Positions 36,815-44,958 of a stretch of 64,000 nucleotides of DNA are shown piece after piece (the stretch's first letter is position 1; each line of letters opens with the position of its first letter). Where the stretch lies: the NCBI GenBank assembly GCA_964353555.1, contig CAYGWM010000001.1, positions 1 to 64,000 of the forward strand. The letters run 5' to 3'. This stretch comes from PR03 sp964353555. Lineage in GTDB: Bacteria > Myxococcota_A > UBA9160 > PR03. Under the pieces are notes generated by a model, which made no database searches, was not told the origin of the DNA, and saw nothing but the letters and a program-made list of their open reading frames with translations. A program made the translations under genes and the position numbers.

Positions 36815-37432
36815 ATGGCACTCACAGATCTGTTCCAGTCCCCGGCGCTCTACATCGCTTTCCAGCGTTTGATCGGCGGCGCGCGAATGCGCAGCGTCTG
36901 CCTCCGCAAGTTGGCACCGAAGGAGGGCGAGCGAATCCTCGACATCGGCTGCGGACCCGCTTACTACCTCCCCGAGATGCCGCGCGTCGATTATCACGGC
37001 TTCGACACCGATGCGCGCTACATCGAGTACGCGCGCTCGCGATTCGGCCGTCTGGGCACGTTCCATTGCGAGACCTTCAGCGCCGAACACGCCGCCCCCC
37101 TCGGGCACTTCGATGGCGTTCTCTTGATGGGCCTCCTGCACCATCTGGACGACGAGGCCTGCAATACGGTGCTGCGGCTGGTGGCGAGCGTTCTGAAACC
37201 CGAGGGCCGTGCGATTGCACTCGACACCACACTGCACAAGGGTCAGAACAGATTGGAGCGCATGATGGCGGTACGGGACCGCGGCAAGTATGTGCGGCGC
37301 CCGGAAGAATTCGAGGCGCTCGCGAAGTCGTGGTTCGGCTCCGTGGAAGGGAGCGTCAGCTCGGAACGATTCTTCCCTGCGATCCACTGGTGGATGGAGA
37401 TGCGGCGGCCGCGCAACCCGGAGCCGCGATGA
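36815..37432 (+). CDS. SAM-dependent class I methyltransferase
   Basis: This 205-residue protein has SAM motif I ILDIGCGPAYYLPEM near 41-55, FDTDARYIEYAR as the acidic loop, and LLMGLLHHLDDE as motif IV. The HKGQNRLERMMAVRDRGKYV stretch is common in methyltransferases that accompany YfhO-like and GT2 genes, suggesting methylation of a glycan or lipid-linked sugar. ATG 36815 is preceded by a purine-rich GCGGAGACGAG. It is the last gene of the 33.5-37.4 kb unit and converges with the amidohydrolase. Confidence 0.8.
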   Translation: MALTDLFQSPALYIAFQRLIGGARMRSVCLRKLAPKEGERILDIGCGPAYYLPEMPRVDYHGFDTDARYIEYARSRFGRLGTFHCETFSAEHAAPLGHFDGVLLMGLLHHLDDEACNTVLRLVASVLKPEGRAIALDTTLHKGQNRLERMMAVRDRGKYVRRPEEFEALAKSWFGSVEGSVSSERFFPAIHWWMEMRRPRNPEPR

Positions 37433-37499
37433 CACTCACCGGCGCGGACGAAGTTGCGCTTTCCCCTCTGCTCGGATTCGAGTGGCAGCAGGCCCGCTT

Positions 37500-39200
37500 T
37501 CAGCGCTTCGCCTCGTACACCAACTCCCCCTCGAAGAGCGTCATCAGCACCTTCGTCTTCGCGATCTCCGCGGGCGCGATCGCGAAGAGATCCTGATCTA
37601 GAACCACCAGGTCGGCCGACTTGCCGACCTCGATCGAACCCGTCTCCGCTTCTCGATGCATCAGCGTCGCTCCGCCGATCGTGTAGGCGCCGATCATCGT
37701 CGCGAGGTCGACGCTCTCGCCCGCACCGAGCTGCGCGCCGCCCGGTTTCTGCGGATCGCTGCGCGTGACCGCGACCTGCATCGCCGCGAGCGGATTCATC
37801 GACGACACCGGCCAGTCGCTGCCGGCCGCGAGCGGCGCGGAGGCGCGCGCGAGGCTGCCGATCGGATACATCCACTCGGTCCGTGCGCGGCCGAGCAGCG
37901 GCACGTCGAGTTCCATCGCGTAGTCGTCGGGGAACGCCCAGAGCGCCTGCACATTCGCGAAGACGCCGAGCGCGGCGAAGCGCGGCCAGTCGACCGGATC
38001 GACGAGCTGGAGGTGCGCAATGTGGTGGCGCGCGTCGCGCGGACCATTGCGTTCGCGCGCGGCGGCGATGGCGTCGAGCGCTTCGCGCACCGCGGCGTCG
38101 CCGATCGCGTGGAAGTGCAGCTGGAAGCCGTCGCGATCTAGCTGCGTTGCGAACTCGGCGAGCCGCTCTGGCGTGAAGTTGGGCGCGCCGCGGTCGCTGC
38201 CGCCTTCGTAGGGCTCGAGCAGGAACGCGGTGCGCGACTCGGCGACGCCGTCGACGAAGATCTTGATCGCATTGCCGCGCACGTGCTCGGTGAAGTCGTG
38301 GCTGCGACGGCTCACCAATTCGGCAATCTGCTCGTCGCCGCGCGCAGGGTCGAGCCACAGCGATAGTGTGACGCGCGCGTGCAGCATCCCGGCGAGATCG
38401 AGCAGGCGATAGGCCCAGTCGTATTTGCTCGTCGTCGCGCGCGCTTCGACGAATGACGTGATGCCGAACTGGTTCGCCGTCGCGATGGCGCGTCGCAGGC
38501 CGCGCAGCGCGTCGAGCGGGCCGACGTCGAAGGCGAGCGCCTGCACCGGCTCCATCGCCGTTTCGCGCAGCGTACCGGATGGCTCGCCGCTCGCAGGATC
38601 GCGCTCGATGCGGCCGCGCGGCGGATCGGGCGTCTCGCGATCGATGCGCGCCGCCACGAGCGCGCGCGAGTTCACCCAGGCCGAGTGGCCGTCTCCGGCG
38701 ATCAAGAAGACCGGGCGGTCCGGAACGATGCGATCGAGTTCTTCCTTGCGCGGATTCGCGTCCGGGAACGCCGCGAGCGACCAGCCGCTGCCTGCGATCC
38801 AGGCCGCCTCCGGATGCGCCGCGGCGTAGCGCCCGATCGCCGCGAAGATCGCTTCTGCGTTGCGTTCCTTCGAGAGATCGCACGCGTCCACTGAGACGCC
38901 GCCTTCGAGCATGTGAACGTGCGCATCGGTGAAGGAGGGCAGCAACACGCGACCGGCGAGGTCGACGCTGCGCGTGTCCGGTCCGACGAAGGCGGCGCCG
39001 CCCGCGGCGTCGCCGACGTAGACGATGCGGCCGTCGTCCACCGCGACGGCTTCGGCCACGCGTCGCTGTGCGTCGGCCGTGTAGACGCGACCGCCGTGGA
39101 ACACCCACTCGGCGCCGTCGCGGCTGCATGCGGTCGCCGCGAGCAACGGCGTGGCCACCAGCAACACCGCCACTCGTCTTTTCCACCTGCGCATTCGCAT
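37500..39200 (-). CDS. YtcJ-like metal-dependent amidohydrolase, exported
   Basis: The 566-residue protein begins with a basic, hydrophobic export signal (MRMRRWKRRVAVLLVATPLL) and a Cys in AATAC that may be lipidated, although the lipobox is not canonical. The amidohydrolase barrel has the metal motif DAHVHM, the later HFHAIGD and HHIAHLQLV, and the catalytic Asp in AAGSDWPVSS. YtcJ-type proteins hydrolyse amide or cyclic substrates of unknown identity. It is divergent from the sugar operon, 80 bp upstream, and may share its control region. Confidence 0.85.
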   Translation of the reverse strand: MRMRRWKRRVAVLLVATPLLAATACSRDGAEWVFHGGRVYTADAQRRVAEAVAVDDGRIVYVGDAAGGAAFVGPDTRSVDLAGRVLLPSFTDAHVHMLEGGVSVDACDLSKERNAEAIFAAIGRYAAAHPEAAWIAGSGWSLAAFPDANPRKEELDRIVPDRPVFLIAGDGHSAWVNSRALVAARIDRETPDPPRGRIERDPASGEPSGTLRETAMEPVQALAFDVGPLDALRGLRRAIATANQFGITSFVEARATTSKYDWAYRLLDLAGMLHARVTLSLWLDPARGDEQIAELVSRRSHDFTEHVRGNAIKIFVDGVAESRTAFLLEPYEGGSDRGAPNFTPERLAEFATQLDRDGFQLHFHAIGDAAVREALDAIAAARERNGPRDARHHIAHLQLVDPVDWPRFAALGVFANVQALWAFPDDYAMELDVPLLGRARTEWMYPIGSLARASAPLAAGSDWPVSSMNPLAAMQVAVTRSDPQKPGGAQLGAGESVDLATMIGAYTIGGATLMHREAETGSIEVGKSADLVVLDQDLFAIAPAEIAKTKVLMTLFEGELVYEAKR

Positions 39201-39269
39201 TTGCGCGCAGCATGGCCCAGCCGGGGTGCAGGTGCCCGGCGACCGTGGAACAATGCGCTGCCCACCAAC

Positions 39270-39283
39270 AGGAGGTCAGATTG
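39270..39283 (+). promoter_or_regulatory. Ribosome binding site fixing a TTG start
   Basis: A perfect AGGAGG at 39270-39275 stands five bases before TTG at 39281. No ATG or GTG lies in frame at a sensible distance, and the Rossmann motif follows two codons later, so this TTG is the start of the first gene of the heptose operon. Confidence 0.75.
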
Positions 39284-40213
39284 CGGGTTCTCGTCACGGG
39301 CGGCGCGGGGTATCTCGGCTCGATTCTCTGCGAGCATCTGCTCGCCGCGGGGCACCGCGTGACCGCGCTCGACGCGCTCCATCACAGCGTGCCGTCGCTG
39401 CTGCACCTGTGCGAAAATGCGCGCTTCGAGTTCGTTCGCGGCGACGCGCGCGACGAAGCGCTGCTCGCTCGGCTGGTGGCAGACGCCGACGCGATCATCC
39501 CGCTCGCGGCAGTGGTCGGCGCGCCGGCCTGTGATCGCGATCCGTGGCTCGCGACGTCCACCAACCTCGACGCGATCCGCCTGCTGCTGCGGCTGCGCTC
39601 GCCCGAGCAGCTGATCGTGTATCCGACGACGAACAGCGGTTACGGCACGCAATCGGGCGATGTCCTCTGCACCGAGGAGACGCCGCTCGAGCCGATCTCC
39701 TTGTACGGCCGCACCAAGGTGCAGGCGGAAGCCGACGTGCTGGCCAGCCCGAACGCGATCACGCTGCGACTCGCGACGGTGTTCGGAACGTCGCCGCGGA
39801 TGCGACTCGATCTGCTCGTCAACCACTTCGTCTACGCGGCCGTCACCGATGGCTATCTGGTGCTGTTCGAGCAGGAGTTCAAGCGCAACTTCATCCACAT
39901 CCGCGATGTCGCCGACTGCTTCGTGCACTGCCTTGCGAACCCGCAGCGGATGCTCGGTCGGGCGCACAATGCGGGACTCGACAGCGCGAACATCTCGAAG
40001 GGCGAACTCGCCGCCGCGGTGCAGAAGCAGGTGCCGAACTTCCACGTCGTCGTCTCGGCGATCGGCTCGGATCCCGACAAGCGCAACTACATCGTCTCCA
40101 ACCAGCGACTTCGAGAAGCCGGCTTCGAGGCGCGTCGCTCGCTCGAGGACGGCATCCGCGAGCTGCTGCGCGCCTATCGGATGCTCCCGCTCGGCAACTT
40201 TCGGAACGCGTGA
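39281..40213 (+). CDS. NAD-dependent epimerase/dehydratase (extended SDR), first gene of the heptose operon
   Basis: This 310-residue protein has the Rossmann motif VTGGAGYLGSILCEHLL at the very start, YPTTNSGYG with the catalytic serine/threonine region, and SLYGRTK as YxxxK. ALDALHHS after the second strand and RNFIHIRDVADC near 205 fit nucleotide-sugar SDRs acting on hexoses or heptoses. It does not carry the GITGQDG start of GDP-mannose 4,6-dehydratases, so an epimerase, or a dehydratase of another branch, is possible. Its stop overlaps the hddC start by 4 bp. Confidence 0.83.
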   Translation: MRVLVTGGAGYLGSILCEHLLAAGHRVTALDALHHSVPSLLHLCENARFEFVRGDARDEALLARLVADADAIIPLAAVVGAPACDRDPWLATSTNLDAIRLLLRLRSPEQLIVYPTTNSGYGTQSGDVLCTEETPLEPISLYGRTKVQAEADVLASPNAITLRLATVFGTSPRMRLDLLVNHFVYAAVTDGYLVLFEQEFKRNFIHIRDVADCFVHCLANPQRMLGRAHNAGLDSANISKGELAAAVQKQVPNFHVVVSAIGSDPDKRNYIVSNQRLREAGFEARRSLEDGIRELLRAYRMLPLGNFRNA

Positions 40214-40956
40214 CGAAGTCGAACGCACTCGCCGAAATCCCGGTCGCGATCCTGGCCGGCGGACTCGGTACACGGCTGCGCCCATCGATCGGCGAACGGC
40301 CGAAGGTGGTCGCGGAAGTGAACGGCCGCCCGTTCCTTGCGTATCTGCTCGATCAGGTCGCGCGCTTCGGCTTCCGCGACGTGGTGCTCTGCGTGGGCTG
40401 GCAGGCGGACGCCGTCGAGGCGGCGCTCGGCGCGCGCCACGGACCGCTGCGACTGCGCTACTCGCGCGAGCCCGCGCCGCTCGGTACCGGCGGCGCACTG
40501 CGCCTCGCGCTGCCGCTGCTCGAAGGTCCCGCCGCGATGGTGATGAACGGCGATTCGTACTGCGACGCCGATCTCGCCGCGGCCTGGGCATGGCACCGCG
40601 AAAAGCGCTCATCGGCGACGCTGGTACTGGTCGAGATGGCCGATACGTCCCGCTACGGCCGTGTCGAGCTCGACGAAAGCGATTCCAGCGGCTCGATCTG
40701 CCGCTTCCTGGAAAAGCAGCAAGGCAGCACACCAGGTTGGATCAATGCGGGAATCTACCTGCTGGACCGCTCTCGCATCGAGTCGATCGCGGCGGACCGC
40801 GCGCTGTCGTTCGAGCTCGACGTGCTGCCGGGCTGGGTGGGCGCGGGGCTGATGGGCCATCGCGTGGAAGCTCGTTTCATTGATATAGGAACGCCTCAAT
40901 CGTATTCTACTGCGTCCCGATTCTTCGAGGGGGAAGCCTGGAGGAAGACCGAGTGA
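40210..40956 (+). CDS. hddC: D-glycero-D-manno-heptose 1-phosphate guanylyltransferase-like nucleotidyltransferase
   Basis: This 248-residue sugar-1-phosphate nucleotidyltransferase has the NTP signature AILAGGLGTRLRP near 13-25, PKVVAEVNGRPFL, LGTGGALRLAL and VMNGDSYCD as the metal site. It stops without the hexapeptide-repeat domain of GlmU. Size and its place next to an HddA-type kinase fit HddC, which makes GDP-D-glycero-alpha-D-manno-heptose. A role with another sugar 1-phosphate cannot be excluded. The GTG start overlaps the previous stop and its stop overlaps the kinase start, each by 4 bp. Confidence 0.83.
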   Translation: MTKSNALAEIPVAILAGGLGTRLRPSIGERPKVVAEVNGRPFLAYLLDQVARFGFRDVVLCVGWQADAVEAALGARHGPLRLRYSREPAPLGTGGALRLALPLLEGPAAMVMNGDSYCDADLAAAWAWHREKRSSATLVLVEMADTSRYGRVELDESDSSGSICRFLEKQQGSTPGWINAGIYLLDRSRIESIAADRALSFELDVLPGWVGAGLMGHRVEARFIDIGTPQSYSTASRFFEGEAWRKTE

Positions 40957-42011
40957 TCATCAGCCGCACGCCCTACCGCATCTCCTTCTTCGGAGGCGGC
41001 ACTGATTATCCGGACTGGTACCGCGAGCATGGCGGCGCGGTGCTCGCGACCTCGATCGACAAGTACTGCTATCTCTCCGCACGCTTCCTGCCGCCGTTCT
41101 TCGAGCACAAGATCCGCGTCGTCTACTCGAAGATCGAGGATTGCCACGACATCGACGAGATCCAGCACCCGGCGGTCCGCGAGATCCTGCGCTTCCTGCG
41201 CTTCGAGCGCGGCGTCGAGATCCACCATGACGGCGACCTGCCGGCGCGCAGCGGGATCGGCTCCTCCTCGTCGTTCTGCGTCGGCCTGCTGCACGCACTC
41301 TACGCGCTCACCGGCAAGATGCCGAGCAAGCACCAGCTCGCGACCGAGGGCATCCACATCGAGCAGGAAGTGCTGAACGAAACGGTCGGCTCGCAAGACC
41401 AGGTGACGGCGGCCCACGGCGGCTTCAACCACCTGATGTTCCAGCCGAGCGGCGAGATCTCGGTGCGGCCGATCACGATCGGCCCACAGCGGATGCACGA
41501 ACTCGAGTCGCATCTGCTGCTCTTCTTCACCGGCGTGAGGCGCACCTCTTCGGATGTGGCGCAGAGCTACGTCCACAATTTCGACGGCAACAAGCGTCAC
41601 TTGCGGATCATGAAGGACCTCGTCGACGAAGCCCTGGCGGTGCTGTCGAGCGATCGCCCGCTGGAGAACTTCGGCACGCTGCTGCACGAATCGTGGCTCG
41701 CGAAGCGCAGTCTCTCGAAAGAGGTCTCGACCTCCGAGATCGACGAGATCTATCAGAGCGCGCTCGGCGCGGGCGCGCTCGGTGGGAAACTGCTCGGCGC
41801 TGGCGGTGGCGGGTTCCTGCTGCTCTTCGCCAGTCCGGATCGCCACGAGATCCTGAAGCAGAAACTCGACGGTCTGATCCACGTCCCGTTCCGCTTCGAG
41901 TCCGGCGGCTCGCAGATCATCTTCTACGACCCCGAGGCGGACTACACTGCCGAGGAGCGCGTACGTGCCAATGGTCCGCCCAAGGTGTTCCGCGAGCGCG
42001 GCGGCTGCTGA
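40953..42011 (+). CDS. hddA: D-glycero-alpha-D-manno-heptose 7-phosphate kinase-like GHMP kinase
   Basis: The 352-residue GHMP kinase begins MIISRTPYRISFFGGGTDYP, the heptose-kinase signature, with LPARSGIGSSSSFCVGLL as the ATP loop (near 89-106) and GGKLLGAGGGGFLLLF as motif 3. NETVGSQDQVTAAHGG is typical of HddA, which phosphorylates C1 of heptose 7-phosphate. A GmhB phosphatase and GmhA isomerase are needed for the pathway and are not in the window. GTG 40953 overlaps hddC. Confidence 0.88.
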   Translation: MIISRTPYRISFFGGGTDYPDWYREHGGAVLATSIDKYCYLSARFLPPFFEHKIRVVYSKIEDCHDIDEIQHPAVREILRFLRFERGVEIHHDGDLPARSGIGSSSSFCVGLLHALYALTGKMPSKHQLATEGIHIEQEVLNETVGSQDQVTAAHGGFNHLMFQPSGEISVRPITIGPQRMHELESHLLLFFTGVRRTSSDVAQSYVHNFDGNKRHLRIMKDLVDEALAVLSSDRPLENFGTLLHESWLAKRSLSKEVSTSEIDEIYQSALGAGALGGKLLGAGGGGFLLLFASPDRHEILKQKLDGLIHVPFRFESGGSQIIFYDPEADYTAEERVRANGPPKVFRERGGC

Positions 42012-42021
42012 GCGGTGCCAG

Positions 42022-42969
42022 TTGGACACCGAGGCGCGGATCTTCGTCGCGGGCGGCGGTGCGCTGGTCGGCGACGCGCTGCTGCGGCGCCTGCGCGACG
42101 CCGGCTTCGTGAATCTTCTTGGCGTTGGCGACACCGAACCGGATCTGCGCGACGCCGAAGCCGTCGATGAGTTCTTCGCGAGCGAACGCCCCGAGTACGT
42201 GTTCCTGCTCGGTGGGCGCTCCGGCGGCATCGCGCGCAACCTGCGCGAACCCGCCGAGTTGATGCTCGACAACCTGCGCATCGAGACCGCGCTGATCCCA
42301 GCCGCGCACCGCCATGGCGTCCGCAAACTGCTCTATCTCGCCGCCGCCTGCATCTACCCGCGCGACTGCGAGCAGCCGATGCGGCCCGCGCAGCTCGGCA
42401 GCGGTCCGGTCGAGCCCAGCAGCGAGGCGTACGCGATGGCAAAATGGGCGGGTCTCGTGTTGTGCCGCGCCTACGCACGGCAGTACGGCGCGCGCTTCAT
42501 CACCGCGATTCCGGCGAACCCATTTGGGCCGGGCGACGACACGCGCTCCGAAGATGCCCATGTCGTCGGCGCTCTGATCCGGCGGATGCACGAGGCGAAG
42601 CAGCGAGGCGACGCGGAAGTGATCGTGTGGGGCACCGGTCGCGCGCGCCGCGATTTCCTGTTCGCGCCCGATCTCGCCGACGCGCTGGTCTTCCTGATGC
42701 AGCGCTACGACGGCGAGCAACCGATCAACGTGTCGGGCGCATCGGATGTCGCGATCGGCGAGCTGGCTGAGTGCATCCAGAAGGTGGTCGGCTTCAGCGG
42801 CCGGCTGCGCTTCGACGCGAGCCGTCCCGACGGCGCGCCGCGCAAAACGCTCGACGGCGAGGCGCTCCACGCACTCGGCTGGTCGCCGCGTCACGCGCTC
42901 GAGGAAGCGCTCACTGCTACGGTTCGCTGGTTCGTCGAGTCCGAGTCGGGAGCGGCGACGCATGGCTGA
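42022..42969 (+). CDS. GDP-L-fucose synthase-like SDR (nucleotide-sugar reductase/epimerase)
   Basis: This protein of about 315 residues has the Rossmann start IFVAGGGALVGDALLRRL, then VFLLGGRSGGIARNLREPAE, LYLAAACIYPRDCEQPM, the catalytic YAMAKWAG (YxxxK), and ANPFGPGDD. This order and the ACIYP motif are those of WcaG/Fcl GDP-4-keto-6-deoxymannose epimerase-reductases and their heptose relatives. It would reduce a 4-keto GDP-sugar, possibly with C3/C5 epimerisation. The first residues suggest TTG 42022 as start, 10 bp after hddA; no good ribosome site is visible. It overlaps the next gene by 8 bp. Confidence 0.85.
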   Translation: MDTEARIFVAGGGALVGDALLRRLRDAGFVNLLGVGDTEPDLRDAEAVDEFFASERPEYVFLLGGRSGGIARNLREPAELMLDNLRIETALIPAAHRHGVRKLLYLAAACIYPRDCEQPMRPAQLGSGPVEPSSEAYAMAKWAGLVLCRAYARQYGARFITAIPANPFGPGDDTRSEDAHVVGALIRRMHEAKQRGDAEVIVWGTGRARRDFLFAPDLADALVFLMQRYDGEQPINVSGASDVAIGELAECIQKVVGFSGRLRFDASRPDGAPRKTLDGEALHALGWSPRHALEEALTATVRWFVESESGAATHG

Positions 42970-43912
42970 TCTCGATCGCATCTACCGCTCGCTGTTCCGG
43001 ATCCGCCGCGTCGAGGAGGAGATCGCGCGCGTCTATCCGACCGACGTGATCAAGAGCCCGGTGCACCTTTCGATCGGTCAGGAATCCGTCTCGGTCGGAC
43101 TCTGCGAAGCATTGCGACCGGATGACGCCGCGTTCGGCACCTACCGCAGCCATGCGCTCTATCTCGCGAAGGGCGGCGACCTGCGCGCGATGATCGCGGA
43201 GCTGTACGGCAAGGCGACCGGCTGTGCGGGTGGCAAGGGCGGCTCGATGCACATGATCGACGTCGCGGCCGGCGTGTTCGGTTCTTCCGCAGTGGTGGGA
43301 ACGACGATCCCGCACGCGGTCGGCTACGCGTACGCGGTGAAGCTGCGCCGCGAGTCGCGCGTGGTGGCGTGCGTCTTCGGCGACGGCGCGGTCGACGAGG
43401 GCGTCTTCTACGAGAGCCTGAACTTCGCCGCATTGAAGCGCCTCCCGGTGATCTTCGTGTGCGAGAACAACAGCTACGCGATCCATACCCACCAACGGCT
43501 GCGGCAGCGCGTGGCGGACGTCTGCGCGCGCGTGACCGCGCTCGGCATCCCCGCGGAGCGCATCGACGACGGTGACGTGCTGCGGATCGCCACGCGCGCG
43601 CGTGCGGCGAGCGATGCGCTGCGCGGCGGCGACGCCGGTCCCGTCTTCATCGAGTGCATGACGTATCGATGGAAGGAACACGTCGGCCCGGGCGAGGACT
43701 GGAACCTCGGCTATCGCGGGCGCGCCGAAGCCGAGCCCTGGATCCGCGGGGACCAGGTCGCGCGGCTCGCGACGACGATCGACCAGGTCGCGCGCAAGCG
43801 AATCGAGAGCGAGGTGGAGGCTGAGATCGCCGACGCCTTCGCGTTTGCCGAGGGCTCGCCGTTCCCGGATCCGACCGCGCTGCACACCCAGGTGTTCCGG
43901 GAGTCGCCGTGA
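42962..43912 (+). CDS. ThDP-dependent E1-type alpha subunit (pyruvate dehydrogenase E1-alpha-like)
   Basis: This 316-residue protein shows IYRSLFRIRRVEEE, HLSIGQESVSVGL, YRSHALYLAKGG, GKGGSMHMID and the complete ThDP/Mg2+ motif from GDGAVDEGVF to CENN. It pairs with the beta subunit encoded next. In 2-oxoacid dehydrogenases this enzyme feeds an E2 lipoyl protein, but no E2 or E3 gene is here; within a nucleotide-sugar operon it more likely decarboxylates a 2-oxoacid and joins the fragment to a keto-sugar. Start ATG 42962 lies in the previous gene's last codons. Confidence 0.87.
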   Translation: MADLDRIYRSLFRIRRVEEEIARVYPTDVIKSPVHLSIGQESVSVGLCEALRPDDAAFGTYRSHALYLAKGGDLRAMIAELYGKATGCAGGKGGSMHMIDVAAGVFGSSAVVGTTIPHAVGYAYAVKLRRESRVVACVFGDGAVDEGVFYESLNFAALKRLPVIFVCENNSYAIHTHQRLRQRVADVCARVTALGIPAERIDDGDVLRIATRARAASDALRGGDAGPVFIECMTYRWKEHVGPGEDWNLGYRGRAEAEPWIRGDQVARLATTIDQVARKRIESEVEAEIADAFAFAEGSPFPDPTALHTQVFRESP

Positions 43913-44958
43913 GCGAGCGCGAGCAGAGCTACGTCGACGCGCTGCGCGAGGCCGCGTTCCAGGAGATGGAGCGCGATCCGTCGGTCGTCTGCTTCGGCCT
44001 CGATGTGGACGATCCGAAGGCGATCCAGGGCACTACGCGCGGGCTCGTCGATAAATTCGGCCCGGAGCGCGTGTTCGGCACGCCGCTCGCCGAAGACGCG
44101 ATGACCGGCGTTGCGATCGGCATGGCGCTCGCCGGCCTGCGCCCGATCCACGTGCACATCCGGATGGATTTCTTGCTGCTGGCGATGAACCAGCTGATCA
44201 ACATCGCGGCGAAGAGCCATTACATGTATGGCGGTCACGTCCACGTGCCGATCGTCGTGCGCTCGATGATCGGCAAGAGCTGGGGGCAAGGTGCCCAGCA
44301 TTCGCAGGGACTCTATTCGTTCTTCATGCACGTGCCGGGCATCAAGGTGGCGGCGCCCACCAATCCCCACGACGCGAAGGGCTGTCTCATTGCAGCGATT
44401 CGCGACGACAACCCGGTGATGCTCGTCGAACACCGGCTGCTGTATCCACACGAGGGGCCCGTGCCGCAGGCGCTCTACGAAGTGCGGCCCGGGCGCGCCC
44501 GCGTCGCAGCGCCGGGCAGCGACGTCACGTTGGTGGGCATCTCGCACATGTTGGTGGAGTGCCTGCAAGCGCGCACGTATCTCGCCGAGAAGGGCGTTTC
44601 AGCCGAGGTGATCGACCCGATCTGGCTGGCGCCGCTCGACATCGACACGATCGTGGCGTCGGTTGCGAAGACCGGCCGGCTGGTCGCGGTGGACAATGGC
44701 TGGACGACTTGCGGCGCCTCGGCGGAGATCGTTGCCCGCGTGGTCGAGCGTTTGCAGGGCACGCGCGACATTCGCGTGCACCGGATGGGCTTCGCGCCCA
44801 CCACCTGCCCGCCGACGCCGGGCCTCGAGAAGCTCTTCTACGCCGATGCGCGCACGATTGCGGCCGCTGCCAACGATCTGGTCGAAGGTCGCAGCACGGG
44901 TTGGCTTCCTGCCGAGCGTCCGAGCTCCGGTGAGATCACGTTCCGGGGACCGTTCTGA
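43909..44958 (+). CDS. ThDP-dependent E1-type beta subunit (transketolase-like)
   Basis: This 349-residue protein has the beta-subunit signature TPLAEDAMTGVAIGMALAGL with the glutamate that activates ThDP, HIRMDFLLLAMNQLINIAAK, GKSWGQGAQHSQGLYSFF and VAAPTNPHDAKGCL, then a C-terminal transketolase-type domain starting near 205. It overlaps the alpha gene by 4 bp, so the two are surely made together as an alpha2beta2 enzyme. Downstream, its TGA shares a base with the ATG of the ColD-like gene. Confidence 0.87.
   Translation: MSEREQSYVDALREAAFQEMERDPSVVCFGLDVDDPKAIQGTTRGLVDKFGPERVFGTPLAEDAMTGVAIGMALAGLRPIHVHIRMDFLLLAMNQLINIAAKSHYMYGGHVHVPIVVRSMIGKSWGQGAQHSQGLYSFFMHVPGIKVAAPTNPHDAKGCLIAAIRDDNPVMLVEHRLLYPHEGPVPQALYEVRPGRARVAAPGSDVTLVGISHMLVECLQARTYLAEKGVSAEVIDPIWLAPLDIDTIVASVAKTGRLVAVDNGWTTCGASAEIVARVVERLQGTRDIRVHRMGFAPTTCPPTPGLEKLFYADARTIAAAANDLVEGRSTGWLPAERPSSGEITFRGPF

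Noticed and set aside
42962..44958. E1 alpha/beta pair considered as housekeeping pyruvate dehydrogenase.
   Set aside because: No E2 or E3 gene is adjacent and both genes overlap nucleotide-sugar genes on both sides.
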